Assembly: GCA_022828125.1 (NCBI GenBank)
Contig: JAJEJD010000018.1
Coordinates: forward strand, 226,539-290,538
DNA from: a bacterium
GTDB lineage: Bacteria; UBA8248
DNA: 64,000 nucleotides
Direction of reading: 5' to 3'
Every line of letters begins with the position of its first letter. Position 1 is the first letter of the stretch. The notes beneath the pieces were generated by a model that was given only the letters and a program-made list of their open reading frames with translations, had not been told where the DNA came from and searched no databases. The position numbers and the translations under genes are program-made. Below are positions 27,604 to 36,630 of the stretch, in pieces.

Positions 27604-27795
27604 GTGGCTTACCAGGGAGTTCGCGAGTGTGCCATTTGCGCTTGGCGAGAGGGTTGCCGCCTGAAGTATCGTAATGAACCGAACGGGGCGATTTTTTGTC
27701 CGGAATTTTCACCGGACCTGAGATTACAGCAAACGCAATCGAAGGATATACCGTCTTCCTCCGAAGGCCTAGAACGGGGAGCAAACGACAAATGA
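27604..27795 (+). CDS. small Cys-rich protein, putative metal-binding
   Basis: A 63-residue protein with cysteines at 9, 12, 18 and 32 (CAICAWREGC ... FCPEFSPD), a C-x2-C-x5-C-x13-C pattern that could bind zinc or an iron-sulfur cluster. Similar short proteins with a C-x2-CAWR-x2-C core are familiar to me from deltaproteobacterial genomes, without a known function. The GTG start has a strong ribosome-binding site (GGAAGGAG, ~10 bases upstream) and a promoter of its own, which makes it a real gene despite its size. Its TGA overlaps the ATG of the next small gene (ATGA), so the two are co-translated. Confidence 0.7.
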   Translation: MAYQGVRECAICAWREGCRLKYRNEPNGAIFCPEFSPDLRLQQTQSKDIPSSSEGLERGANDK

Positions 27796-27947
27796 GGCGT
27801 GAAATCGAAATTCTGATATTGCTCTTTTTGGGATATTTGTGCTTGATGGCAGGCTTTCGCATGGAAGACATCGGCATGCAGGTTTTTTTCTATATTCTCT
27901 CGGCCATGTTTTTTTTCGCCATATTCCGACCCAAGCAATCTCCCTGA
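27792..27947 (+). CDS. small two-helix membrane protein coupled to the Cys-rich protein
   Basis: A 51-residue protein that is almost entirely two hydrophobic helices (ILILLFLGYLCLMAGF and QVFFYILSAMFFFAIF) with a short EDIG turn and a basic C-terminus. I chose the ATG at 27792 because it overlaps the stop of the preceding gene as ATGA; the frame is open further upstream but only as read-through of that gene. The two products may form a membrane-anchored unit with the Cys-rich protein on the cytoplasmic side, which is inference. No family recognised. Confidence 0.6.
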   Translation: MRREIEILILLFLGYLCLMAGFRMEDIGMQVFFYILSAMFFFAIFRPKQSP

Positions 27948-27960
27948 CGGGATGCATTCT

Positions 27961-28037
27961 GGCGGCGTAGCTCAACCGGTTAGAGCATACGGCTCATATC
28001 CGTAGTGTTGGGGGTTCAAGTCCCTCCGCCGCTACCA
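27961..28037 (+). tRNA. tRNA with CAU anticodon, probably elongator tRNA-Met
   Basis: A full cloverleaf can be drawn. The acceptor stem is GGCGGCG with CGCCGCT (one G-U pair). The D arm is GCTC/GAGC, the anticodon stem TACGG/CCGTA with loop CTCATAT, and the T stem GGGGG/CCCTC with loop TTCAAGT. Discriminator A and an encoded CCA (28035-28037) complete it. The anticodon CAU fits elongator Met or lysidine-modified tRNA-Ile2. The acceptor stem lacks the C4-G69 and C5-G68 pairs that mark E. coli tRNA-Ile2, so I favour Met. The next gene is tilS, the enzyme that must discriminate these two tRNAs. Confidence 0.93.
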
Positions 28038-28068
28038 TTTCCTCGCCGCTCAGGGGAGGATATCTCAG

Positions 28069-29553
28069 GTGATGTCAGGCGCCTCGCAAGGAACTTCCTC
28101 GAAAGCAAAAAAAATATTTGAGACCAAGGTGAGGAAGGGTCTCAAAAAATCGGTTTATAAGGCCAGGACTACCCCTTTGCTCGTTGGTTTTTCCGGTGGC
28201 GCGGATTCCACGGCTCTTTTGATGTCCTTGAAGTCGCTTCTGCCCGAATCACAGCCTCTGTGTGCCGTTCATGTCGAGCACGGGCTCCGCGGGAGCCTGT
28301 CGAGAAAAGACGCTGAGCATGCCAGGCATGTGTGTCAGCTGTACGGCATTGATTTCCGTTGCGAGCACGTTCGTGTGTCTCGAATAGCGCAATTGGGACT
28401 CGAGGGAGCGGCTCGCGAATCGAGACGTTCGGCTTTTCTGACAGTCGCCAGGGAGATTGGCGCCGATACCCTCGCGTTGGCCCACAACATGGATGATCAA
28501 GCCGAAACCGTGCTCATGCGTTTATTTGAAGGAGCAGGCGTGAGAGGGATTTCAGGAATGAAGTGGCGGACCCCGTTTTCGTCGAAAGGAGATGATGGGT
28601 TCCACATCATCCGGCCCTTGCTGAATGTGTCGCGAAAGGAGATTTTGGAGTATCTGGAGGCGCAGAGCATCTCCTGGGTCGAGGATGAAATGAATGCGGA
28701 CGAGAGTCGCCTCAGAAACCGGATACGCAAAAAAATTATGCCGGTCGTACGGGAACATATAGGCGATGCGGCTGTCAGCGGAATCGCCAAGAGTGCGGAG
28801 ATATCGGCCCCGCTTATCTCTCTCATGGATGAATTATCCAGGGATTTGAGTGCGAAATTCATCCGTGAGGATAATGAGGAGCTCATTGCTTTTCCGTTAC
28901 GTGAGGTGAAGGAACTCTCTCCGTTGCATAGAGCCGAGCTTTGGCGCTCGGTGCTGGACATGCTCAGGGACGAATCGCCTGCTCACGCTCGCAGGCGTGC
29001 TCTGCGAAAATGGATTGAAGACCTGGATGGCCTGGCGATGGGGGATAAGCCCTCAGGAGTGTTGAGTTTGCCGGGCGGCCTGGTGGCGAGAAGGGAATAT
29101 GACCGCCTGATCTTCGGTTGTTCCCATATGGAATCCAAGCTGCTTGAAGAGCAAAGGCTGCGGATTCCAGGAAAGACGGTTCATCATTCGCTACGTTTGG
29201 AAATAGAAGCTTCATGCGGTTTCACGCATCACACAAAAGGGGCGTGGGAGGCGCGGTTTGATCTGGAAAAGCTGGGGGTGGACGCCTGTATCCGGACCCG
29301 GCGCGATGGTGATCGATTCCGTCCTTTGGGGCGAACGAAAGAGAAGAAACTCAAGGATTACCTCATAGAACAAAAAATACCGAGAGCCTCCAGGAACCGG
29401 ATACCTCTCCTGACCGCCGGAGACAAGGTGGCATGGATCATAGGCCATCAGGTTTCAGCGGAATTCCTGCTTGATGGGAATGAAAAGCAGGGAGTTACCC
29501 TTAAAGCGTTGCTGGAGAATGAAGATAGTAAGTTCTTAAGTTCGTTGGCTTAG
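28069..29553 (+). CDS. tilS: tRNA(Ile)-lysidine synthetase
   Basis: TilS converts C34 of tRNA-Ile(CAU) to lysidine, changing both its amino acid and codon identity. The 494-residue protein has the PP-loop SGGADS (42-47) at the start of the N-type ATP pyrophosphatase domain, HGLRGSLSRKDA and HNMDDQAETVLMRL, followed by the substrate-binding and C-terminal TilS domains (RRDGDRFRPLG, KKLKDYLIEQKIPRASR). A GGGGAGGA site lies 8 bases before a GTG at 28069; the next codon but one is ATG (28072), also possible. It directly follows a CAU-anticodon tRNA gene and precedes ftsH, as tilS often does. Confidence 0.94.
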   Translation: MMSGASQGTSSKAKKIFETKVRKGLKKSVYKARTTPLLVGFSGGADSTALLMSLKSLLPESQPLCAVHVEHGLRGSLSRKDAEHARHVCQLYGIDFRCEHVRVSRIAQLGLEGAARESRRSAFLTVAREIGADTLALAHNMDDQAETVLMRLFEGAGVRGISGMKWRTPFSSKGDDGFHIIRPLLNVSRKEILEYLEAQSISWVEDEMNADESRLRNRIRKKIMPVVREHIGDAAVSGIAKSAEISAPLISLMDELSRDLSAKFIREDNEELIAFPLREVKELSPLHRAELWRSVLDMLRDESPAHARRRALRKWIEDLDGLAMGDKPSGVLSLPGGLVARREYDRLIFGCSHMESKLLEEQRLRIPGKTVHHSLRLEIEASCGFTHHTKGAWEARFDLEKLGVDACIRTRRDGDRFRPLGRTKEKKLKDYLIEQKIPRASRNRIPLLTAGDKVAWIIGHQVSAEFLLDGNEKQGVTLKALLENEDSKFLSSLA

Positions 29554-29649
29554 TGATTTGAAGTTTCACTCGTAGACGGATGAGAAAAATCCTGATAACG
29601 TGTTTTCAGGGTTTAAAGAGCCGCTCACCGGAAAGAGAAGGAAGGCATT

Positions 29650-31569
29650 TTGAATCAATTTTACAAGAATTTGGCGCTTTGGCTGATTATCGGGTTGATA
29701 ATGGTGGGCTTGTTCCAGGCCTTCAATAGCCCACGTTCGACGGACAGAACGGTTGTCTACAGCGATTTTCTGCAAGCGGTATCTGAAGGACAGGTGAGCG
29801 AAGTGATTGTCCAGGGTGACAACATCCGGGGCCGCTACCTTAGCGGCAGATCCTTCCATACCCACGCTCCCAAGGACCCGAAGCTGATCGACACCCTCAG
29901 AGCCAAGGGCGTTCGCATCACGGCGCAGCCCGTAGAACAAAACTCTTGGTACATGAACATGTTGTTGAGTTGGCTGCCCATGCTGGTGATGCTGGGCGTT
30001 TGGATTTTCTTCATGCGCCAGATGCAGATGGGCGGCTCCAAAGCTCTTTCGTTTGGAAAAAGCAAAGCGCGAATGATGCCCGAATCCGCGAAGAAAAAGA
30101 TTACGTTCGCAGATGTGGCCGGCATCGAGGAAGCAAAGGAAGAGCTCGAAGAACTCGTTGATTTTCTCCGCGACCCACAGAAGTTCACGCGCCTGGGCGC
30201 ACGTATTCCCAAGGGTGTTCTTATGGTTGGTCCTCCAGGCACGGGCAAAACCCTGCTGGCGCGCGCCATCGCGGGCGAAGCGGATGTGCCGTTTTTCTCG
30301 ATAAGCGGCTCCAGTTTTGTAGAGATGTTTGTCGGGGTCGGGGCGTCGAGAGTCCGGGATTTGTTCGAGCAGGGAAAAGCAAATGCGCCTTGCATCATTT
30401 TCATCGATGAAATTGATGCTGTCGGGCGGCATCGGGGCGCCGGTTTGGGGGGTGGTCACGATGAGCGCGAGCAAACGCTCAATCAACTTCTGGTCGAGAT
30501 GGATGGTTTTGAGTCGAATGACGGGGTCATCCTGATGGCGGCGACGAACCGGCCGGACGTGCTGGATCCGGCTCTCCTCCGTCCAGGTCGTTTTGACCGC
30601 CAGATTGTTGTTTCCCTGCCTGACATTAAAGGCCGCCTGGCGATTCTGAAAGTGCATGCGGAAAAGGTGCCGCTCGATGAAACCGTCGATTTGAATCTTA
30701 TAGCGCGTGGAACTCCGCGATTTGCGGGCGCTGATCTGGCGAACCTTTTGAACGAATCCGCACTTCTTGCGGCGCGCCGGGGAAAAGGCTCTGTTGAAAA
30801 TGAAGACCTGATGGAAGCGAAGGATAAAGTCTTGATGGGCAAGGAGCGGCGCAGCATGGCGCTCAGTGAAAAGGAGAAGAAAAATACGGCCTACCACGAA
30901 GCGGGGCACGCCCTTGTTTCATTACTGATACCCGGGACGGATCCGGTAGAGAAGGTAACGATCATCCCGCGTGGTTTTTCGTTGGGAAGCACATGGTCCT
31001 CTCCTCTTGAAGATCGGTATAGCAACGACAAGACGTTTTTGACGAACCAGCTTGCTTGTCTGATGGGTGGACGTGCGGCGGAGATGTTGGTCTTTGAAGA
31101 ACTGACGACAGGGGCAAAAGCTGATATCCAGACGGCGACCGACTTGGCGAGAAGCATGGTTTGTGAATGGGGGATGAGCGAGAAACTCGGTCCTTTGGCG
31201 TATGGGAAAAAACATGAACAGATCTTTTTGGGCCGTGAAATCTCCCAGCACAGGGACTATAGCGACCAGGTGGCCTTGGAAATTGATAACGAAGTGAAAG
31301 ATATGGTTTCGTCGAGTTATGAGAGAGCATACAAATTGCTCGAGGAAAATCGCGATAAGCTCGATTTACTCGCCAATGCGCTACTCGAGTATGAAACCAT
31401 CGATCTCAAAGACATCGAGTCTTTGATGGAAACCGGGGAGATTTCCAGGAGTCGCAAGCGAAAAGACGAGGTTGGTGAAGGAAACACCCCTGTCTCTTCT
31501 GAACCGGAGGAAAAACCTCGCGAGGATCCACAAGGATCACCGACGGACCTGGCGCCCGGCCAAGCCTAG
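29650..31569 (+). CDS. ftsH: ATP-dependent zinc metalloprotease FtsH
   Basis: FtsH is the membrane AAA+ protease. The 639-residue protein has two transmembrane helices (~8-25 and ~103-123) around a periplasmic domain, Walker A GPPGTGKT (194-201), Walker B IIFIDEID, the SRH segment [20 protein letters not shown] and the zinc motif HEAGH (416-420). It ends in a charged, Pro-rich tail. It starts with TTG. In E. coli FtsH degrades LpxC; in this window LpxC is fused to a response regulator, so that control may be altered. The order tilS-ftsH is widely conserved. Confidence 0.96.
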   Translation: MNQFYKNLALWLIIGLIMVGLFQAFNSPRSTDRTVVYSDFLQAVSEGQVSEVIVQGDNIRGRYLSGRSFHTHAPKDPKLIDTLRAKGVRITAQPVEQNSWYMNMLLSWLPMLVMLGVWIFFMRQMQMGGSKALSFGKSKARMMPESAKKKITFADVAGIEEAKEELEELVDFLRDPQKFTRLGARIPKGVLMVGPPGTGKTLLARAIAGEADVPFFSISGSSFVEMFVGVGASRVRDLFEQGKANAPCIIFIDEIDAVGRHRGAGLGGGHDEREQTLNQLLVEMDGFESNDGVILMAATNRPDVLDPALLRPGRFDRQIVVSLPDIKGRLAILKVHAEKVPLDETVDLNLIARGTPRFAGADLANLLNESALLAARRGKGSVENEDLMEAKDKVLMGKERRSMALSEKEKKNTAYHEAGHALVSLLIPGTDPVEKVTIIPRGFSLGSTWSSPLEDRYSNDKTFLTNQLACLMGGRAAEMLVFEELTTGAKADIQTATDLARSMVCEWGMSEKLGPLAYGKKHEQIFLGREISQHRDYSDQVALEIDNEVKDMVSSSYERAYKLLEENRDKLDLLANALLEYETIDLKDIESLMETGEISRSRKRKDEVGEGNTPVSSEPEEKPREDPQGSPTDLAPGQA

Positions 31570-31681
31570 TTTCTCCTTAAACCTCAATTTATGATAGAGC
31601 ATAGGAGTGCCACTGAATTTCGGCATTGGGAGAGGAACGTCCAAATGGCATCGTGTTGCATTTGTGGTGTTGAGGGATAAG

Positions 31682-32410
31682 ATGGCCAAGCTCTGTGTGA
31701 ATGTGGACCACGTTGCCACCATCCGTGAAGCGCGGAAGACGAACGAACCCGATCCAGTGGCGGCCGCGCTTATTGCTGAGCGTGCAGGCGCGATAGGCAT
31801 CACCATTCACCTACGTGAAGACAGGAGACATATCCAGGACAGGGATTTGAAATTGATGCGCCAGGTGGTTCGAGGCAAGCTCAACTTGGAGATGGCACCT
31901 GTACCGGAAATGCAGGGCATCGCACTTGATGTGAAGCCGGAGCAAGTCACCCTGGTTCCGGAGCGACGTGAAGAGATAACGACCGAGGGCGGCTTGGACG
32001 TGGCAGGCAACATCGAGCAAATAGCCGGTTTGATGAAGCCGCTGCGAGAAGCGGGGCTTCTCTTGAGTCTATTTATCGACCCGCATCTCGAGCAGATTGA
32101 AGCCGCCAAGGAGTTAGACGCAGATTTCGTGGAATTGAACACGGCGGCATATTCTGAAGCCATAGGTCATGTGTCCCAGGAAAAAGAGTTGGCATCACTC
32201 CGCAATGCTTCTTTGCAGACCCACGAACTCGGCATTGGCGTACACGCCGGCCACGGTCTCACTTATCTCAACGTGGAAGCTGTGGCCTCTCTGCCCCACC
32301 TGCAGGAACTGAATATTGGACACAGCATTGTCTCGCATTCTGTTTTTGTCGGCTTTGAGAGAGCTGTGCGCGAGATGTCAGATATCATCGAACGAGCAGG
32401 CCCTGCCTGA
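31682..32410 (+). CDS. pdxJ: pyridoxine 5'-phosphate synthase
   Basis: PdxJ makes pyridoxine phosphate from deoxyxylulose phosphate and aminoacetone phosphate (DXP-dependent vitamin B6 route). The 242-residue TIM-barrel enzyme begins [16 protein letters not shown] and contains [26 protein letters not shown] and GHGLTYLN, all typical. The ATG at 31682 is preceded by a GAGGG site and matches the family N-terminus; an in-frame GTG at 31607 would add 25 non-conserved residues. nnr follows after 2 bases. Confidence 0.95.
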   Translation: MAKLCVNVDHVATIREARKTNEPDPVAAALIAERAGAIGITIHLREDRRHIQDRDLKLMRQVVRGKLNLEMAPVPEMQGIALDVKPEQVTLVPERREEITTEGGLDVAGNIEQIAGLMKPLREAGLLLSLFIDPHLEQIEAAKELDADFVELNTAAYSEAIGHVSQEKELASLRNASLQTHELGIGVHAGHGLTYLNVEAVASLPHLQELNIGHSIVSHSVFVGFERAVREMSDIIERAGPA

Positions 32411-32412
32411 AC

Positions 32413-33987
32413 ATGCCGATACCCGTCGTTACAGCCCAGGAAATGTCGAATATCGACAATCGGGCGATTCAAGAATATGGCATTCCCTCCACCTGCTTGA
32501 TGGAAACGGCAGGTGCAAAATCCGCCCAAAATATATGGGAAACATATGGTGGAAAAGATTTCCGTGTTCTGATTGTTTGCGGGAAAGGCAACAACGGTGG
32601 GGATGGTTTCGTCATTGCCAGGCATTTGTCCAATGCCGGGGCTGATGTGGATGTCGCTATTTTGTTCCCGCAGAATGAGGCCAAAGGTGACCCGGCCGTT
32701 TTTTTGAAGTCTCTTAAAAAGATGGAAATTGCAATCACCGAAGTGGGGGAGGAGAATACCTCACGTTTGGAAGCTTTGGTGAAAAATTCGGACCTGATAG
32801 TAGACGCCATTCTGGGAACCGGATTTCAGCCGCCTACCCGTGGCCTTCCGGAGAAAGTCGTCCGTATCCTTTCCGCTCATGAGACCCCGATAGTAGCTAT
32901 CGACATACCATCCGGGCTCGACGCTACTACAGGTGGGGCCCAACCTCCATATATCGACGCGAAAATCACCTTGGCGTTGGGCGGTCTCAAGCGGGGACAT
33001 CTTCTCATGCCGGCCGCTGAGCATGTGGGCGAGGTTATATCTCTTGATATCGGGATTCCGCACGAGTGCCTGAAAGAAGAAAACATCTTGCTCCACGTCA
33101 CGGAACCCTCCGATGTAGCTGCAAATTTGCCCGAAAGACACCCCGATGCGCATAAAGGGGATGCCGGCCATCTTTTGTTGATAGCCGGCGCGCCCGGTAT
33201 GTCGGGAGCCGCATTGATGACGGCCATGTCGGCCCTTCGCGCGGGTGCAGGCCGGGTGACGCTTGCGGTGCCTGAAAATATTTCTTCTCTGGTGGAGGGT
33301 AAATACCCTGAAATCATGACGTTGTCTTTGCCGGCCACCGAGTCTGGGTCCATTGACGCTTCGGCATTCGATTTTCTAGTTGAGCGCTCAGAAGACATGA
33401 GCGCTTTGGTTGTAGGACCCGGGCTTCTGACGCACCCGAGAACGATTGAGCTTGTCCATTTGCTCACCCAACACATTGGCGCACCCGTCGTCCTTGATGC
33501 CGATGCCCTGAATGCGCTTGCTCAGGATTTGACTATCCTGGACGGCAGACTCGCTCAACTGATCCTGACGCCACACCCTGGAGAAATGGCGAGGCTTCTT
33601 GGAATCTCGACGAGAGAAATACAAGAAGATCGCATTACACACGCAAGCTCATTTGCCTCGCAGCATCATCTTGACATCGCCTTAAAGGGCTGGGGAACTA
33701 TTGTCGCCACATCGGACGGGGAAATCTGGTACAACCCCACCGGAAATTCCAATATGGCCACTGCAGGCAGTGGAGACGTATTGGCGGGCGTTATTGGCGC
33801 TTTGCTCGCCCAGGGGCTTTCCCGAAAGTGGTCTTTGATATGCGGGGTTTATTTGCATGGTTTATCCGGTGAATTGGCATCCCTGGAAGTGGGTGGGCTC
33901 GGAATCACGGCAACCGATATTTTGCAAACCCTTCCCAGGGCGAGAAGGAAAGTGCTCATGGAAGTAGGAGATTCTGAAACTGCTTGA
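32413..33987 (+). CDS. nnr: bifunctional NAD(P)HX epimerase / ADP-dependent NAD(P)HX dehydratase
   Basis: This enzyme repairs hydrated NADH and NADPH. The N-terminal YjeF domain (~1-215) is the epimerase, with GKGNNGGDGFVIARHL and DAILGTGF. The C-terminal domain (~225-510) is the dehydratase of the ribokinase-like fold, with HKGDAGHLLLIAGAPGMSGAA, VLDADALNAL, LTPHPGEMARL and the ATP/ADP site NMATAGSGDVLAG. At 524 residues it is the normal fused form. It follows pdxJ by 2 bases and precedes tsaE, a common bacterial order. Confidence 0.95.
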   Translation: MPIPVVTAQEMSNIDNRAIQEYGIPSTCLMETAGAKSAQNIWETYGGKDFRVLIVCGKGNNGGDGFVIARHLSNAGADVDVAILFPQNEAKGDPAVFLKSLKKMEIAITEVGEENTSRLEALVKNSDLIVDAILGTGFQPPTRGLPEKVVRILSAHETPIVAIDIPSGLDATTGGAQPPYIDAKITLALGGLKRGHLLMPAAEHVGEVISLDIGIPHECLKEENILLHVTEPSDVAANLPERHPDAHKGDAGHLLLIAGAPGMSGAALMTAMSALRAGAGRVTLAVPENISSLVEGKYPEIMTLSLPATESGSIDASAFDFLVERSEDMSALVVGPGLLTHPRTIELVHLLTQHIGAPVVLDADALNALAQDLTILDGRLAQLILTPHPGEMARLLGISTREIQEDRITHASSFASQHHLDIALKGWGTIVATSDGEIWYNPTGNSNMATAGSGDVLAGVIGALLAQGLSRKWSLICGVYLHGLSGELASLEVGGLGITATDILQTLPRARRKVLMEVGDSETA

Positions 33988-34000
33988 ATTTCCCTTTGAG

Positions 34001-34414
34001 ATGCGAAGTAATTCGCTAGAGCAAACGGTCGAACTGGGTGCTCGCTTGGCGAAAGTATCGAGACCCGGCGAGGTCGTTTTGCTCGATGGTGACTTGGGTG
34101 CAGGGAAAACTGCATTCGCAAAGGGTTTTATCGCATCGATGCCGGGGGGAGAAGGACAGATTATCAGAAGCCCCACGTTTGTCTATATTCACCACTATCC
34201 AACCTTGCCGCCTACGCACCACATCGATTTGTACCGGCTTCCAAAAAATTCAGACCTCATGGAAATGGGTTTGTGGGATCATATAGGTGAGAGCGATATT
34301 GTATTGATCGAGTGGCCTAACCACGTCGAGAAATGGCGTTTCTCCGTATCGACACACGTCAAGTTTAAGATTGTGGGAGATGAAAGCCGACACCTATCCT
34401 TTTTCCGGCCGTGA
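34001..34414 (+). CDS. tsaE: tRNA threonylcarbamoyladenosine biosynthesis ATPase TsaE
   Basis: TsaE (YjeE) is the small ATPase of the bacterial TsaBDE complex that installs t6A at position 37 of ANN-decoding tRNAs. The 137-residue protein has Walker A GDLGAGKTAFAKGF, the SPTFVYIHHYP segment, HHIDLYRL and the IEWP motif, which together identify the family. The ATG at 34001 lies 14 bases after nnr. TsaB, TsaC and TsaD are not in the window. About 190 bases without a gene follow before lptC. Confidence 0.93.
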   Translation: MRSNSLEQTVELGARLAKVSRPGEVVLLDGDLGAGKTAFAKGFIASMPGGEGQIIRSPTFVYIHHYPTLPPTHHIDLYRLPKNSDLMEMGLWDHIGESDIVLIEWPNHVEKWRFSVSTHVKFKIVGDESRHLSFFRP

Positions 34415-34604
34415 GATATTTCTTCTTTACAAAGAAACGAAAGGGTGGCACTCTTACAGGGCATTGTTTTTGCTTATCTTCTTTGATGCAACAGACGTAG
34501 TCGGTACGAGAAAATAAATTTCATGGTTCTGGAGGGATGAGTTTCATACCGCAGATATGACATGTGCTGTCGTCGAATACCGCCTGTGCTTCAGAAGGTT
34601 TGCG

Positions 34605-35216
34605 ATGCTTTTCCGTAAGATGCTGAGAACGGTATTGCTGGGCTTTCTGCTCGTGATGGGCGGTACTATTGCCTATTTCATCTTGGGTTCTGCAAATCAT
34701 CAGCTCAATTTAGGAGAAATTTCGCTCACAGACCCGGATGCGGACTTGAACATAGATAAAATGCATGTTGTCCAAAACACGAAAGGGGTCAAGGAATGGG
34801 AGTTGTGGGCCGACTCCGCCAAGGTGTACCGCCAAAAAGGCTTCACTGTTCTTAAGAACCTGAAGCTTCGGTTTTATCCGAAAGAAGGTGAGCCCGCGCA
34901 TGTGACTGCTCAAGAAGGAACCATGCAGAATGAAAGTCGAAACATTCGAATCAGCGGCAATGTTACCATCTTGGCTTCTAATGGCGTTTCAATGAAAACG
35001 GATTCTTTGTATTTTCGCTCAAAAGAAAAACGCATTGATTCGGATTCGCGGGTTTTCATGGAAGGGGCCAATTTTCGTCTGGTCGGAACCGGTCTGCAGG
35101 GGCGAACCGATATTGGGAAATACAAACTCAAGGAGAAAGTGAGCGCTACGATATACGGTGCGAGCGAGTATTCCCTCAAGGAGGAAAGAGGAAATAAGCT
35201 AACTCGCGCCAACTAA
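34605..35216 (+). CDS. lptC: LPS export protein LptC
   Basis: LptC is the bitopic inner-membrane protein that passes LPS from LptB2FG to LptA. One transmembrane helix (TVLLGFLLVMGGTIAYFIL) precedes a beta-jellyroll domain with KEWELWADSAKVYRQ, LRFYPKEGEPAHVTAQEG and the GNVTILASNGVSMKTDSLYF strand pattern. I start at the ATG at 34605 (203 residues), which has AGAAGG six bases upstream; an in-frame ATG at 34557 would add 16 residues before the usual N-terminus. lptA and lptB follow, the standard order. Confidence 0.88.
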   Translation: MLFRKMLRTVLLGFLLVMGGTIAYFILGSANHQLNLGEISLTDPDADLNIDKMHVVQNTKGVKEWELWADSAKVYRQKGFTVLKNLKLRFYPKEGEPAHVTAQEGTMQNESRNIRISGNVTILASNGVSMKTDSLYFRSKEKRIDSDSRVFMEGANFRLVGTGLQGRTDIGKYKLKEKVSATIYGASEYSLKEERGNKLTRAN

Positions 35217-35251
35217 GGGGGCATACGGCCAATCCCTGATGGAGGGCTGTT

Positions 35252-35845
35252 TTGAAACCGAAAAACTACCGCCTGAAACCTCTTATCCTCATTGGCTTGG
35301 GAATATGCTTAGGCTTTTTGGTGTGGGGCAACTCTAACTTATCCGCCCAGGAAAAAAACAAGAAAAGTAACATAAACCGCAAGGCGCAGATTCACATTGT
35401 TTCCGACAAAATGGAAGTAAACAGTCGGAAGAATCTCATCGTGTTTATCGGAAATGTGAAAGCGAACCAGGGCAAGATGAGACTAAAGGCGAATCGTCTC
35501 GAAATATATACGCTGGAAAACAGACAATTCGGCTCGAAGCGAAGGCCAACTCCCAAGGACAGGGCAGGGGAAATCGATAGAATCGTGGCCATTGGAAACG
35601 TAGAGATGAATCAGGCAAAACGAAGGTTCGCCACAGCTGCCCGGCTCGAATATCAAGAATCCACCGGCATCGCCGTTTTGACGGGAAACCCTCGCGTATG
35701 GGAAGGCAAGAATCGGTTAGTCGGTGCCAAAATAGAGTTAAACTTGAAAGAAGACAAAACGATAGTTCATGGCTCGAAGCGCCAAAGAGTCAACGTTACT
35801 CTATTTCCTTCGAGTGAGACACCCCGCCGTAAAAAATCGAACTAG
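35252..35845 (+). CDS. lptA: LPS transport periplasmic protein LptA
   Basis: LptA forms the periplasmic bridge for LPS. The 197-residue product has a signal peptide ([19 protein letters not shown]) and OstA-like repeats: [32 protein letters not shown] and [15 protein letters not shown] (each in shorter pieces of the same beta pattern). The C-terminus is basic. TTG at 35252 has a clear GGAGGG site six bases upstream. lptB starts five bases after the stop. Confidence 0.9.
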   Translation: MKPKNYRLKPLILIGLGICLGFLVWGNSNLSAQEKNKKSNINRKAQIHIVSDKMEVNSRKNLIVFIGNVKANQGKMRLKANRLEIYTLENRQFGSKRRPTPKDRAGEIDRIVAIGNVEMNQAKRRFATAARLEYQESTGIAVLTGNPRVWEGKNRLVGAKIELNLKEDKTIVHGSKRQRVNVTLFPSSETPRRKKSN

Positions 35846-35849
35846 ACTC

Positions 35850-36614
35850 ATGTCAACCCGAACCGATGGCACTGCGATACGACGTGAAGGTGCCGTTTCC
35901 GTTCACGCCACTGAGTTAACAAAAAGCTATTCCGGTCGAACGGTTGTCTCCGGCGTGGAGTTCGAAGTGCATCCTGGCGAAATCGTCGGTTTGCTCGGGC
36001 CAAACGGGGCCGGCAAGACGACGATATTTTATATGATTGTCGGATTGGTAGCTCCAGATGTGGGGAAAATTTTCTTGAATGGCAGGGAAATCACCGGCCA
36101 GCCCATGCACATGCGCGCCAAGAAGGGAATCAGCTATCTACCTCAGGAAGCGTCTGTGTTCCGTCGCCTTTCGGTAAGGCAAAACATCATGGCGGTGCTT
36201 GAATTGGTTTTGCGCGCTCCGGACCAGCGCGAGCGGAGATTGAACGAGATTCTAGAGGACTTGGATATCCAGCACATTCAATCCTTGAAGGGATATGCAC
36301 TCTCCGGCGGTGAACGAAGGCGTGTAGAAATTGCTCGGGCATTGGCCACTAATCCCACTTTTATGCTCCTTGATGAGCCTTTCGCCGGCATTGACCCTAT
36401 CGTGGTTCATGACATTCAGCAGATCGTGATGGGCTTAAAGGCTCGTGGAATTGGAGTCATCATTACAGACCATAACGTGCGTGAGGCCCTGCAGATATCC
36501 GACAGGGCTTACATCATCAATGAGGGGCGTATACTGGAGTCCGGTACACCGGAAGAAATTGCCGTAAGCGAGAAGGCTCGGAACGTTTATCTGGGCGAAA
36601 AATTTCGTTTTTGA
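35850..36614 (+). CDS. lptB: LPS export ABC transporter ATPase LptB
   Basis: LptB powers extraction of LPS from the inner membrane with LptFG. From the ATG at 35850 it has 254 residues. It shows Walker [11 protein letters not shown]-loop LPQEASVF, the signature [15 protein letters not shown], Walker [14 protein letters not shown] and the switch His in TDHNVREAL. All are intact and typical of LptB. The first ~20 residues are an extra polar tail. lptF and lptG are not in this window. rpoN follows after 16 bases, the usual arrangement. Confidence 0.95.
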   Translation: MSTRTDGTAIRREGAVSVHATELTKSYSGRTVVSGVEFEVHPGEIVGLLGPNGAGKTTIFYMIVGLVAPDVGKIFLNGREITGQPMHMRAKKGISYLPQEASVFRRLSVRQNIMAVLELVLRAPDQRERRLNEILEDLDIQHIQSLKGYALSGGERRRVEIARALATNPTFMLLDEPFAGIDPIVVHDIQQIVMGLKARGIGVIITDHNVREALQISDRAYIINEGRILESGTPEEIAVSEKARNVYLGEKFRF

Positions 36615-36630
36615 GGTGAGGGGAATCCAC

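Noticed and set aside
27961..28037. tRNA-Ile2 (lysidine type) as first choice for the CAU tRNA
   Set aside because: Acceptor pairs 4-69 and 5-68 are G-C instead of the C-G pairs that TilS prefers in E. coli; elongator Met fits better, though not proven.
29589..29625. Hairpin CCTGA/TCAGG after tilS as an intrinsic terminator
   Set aside because: Only five pairs and no proper T-run.
29566..30909. 447-residue minus-strand frame opposite ftsH
   Set aside because: Antisense shadow of a highly conserved gene; no start site or family likeness.
34445..34462. Sigma-54-like promoter (TGGCAC...) before lptC
   Set aside because: The -12 GC is not at the required distance from the -24 GG; two bases off.
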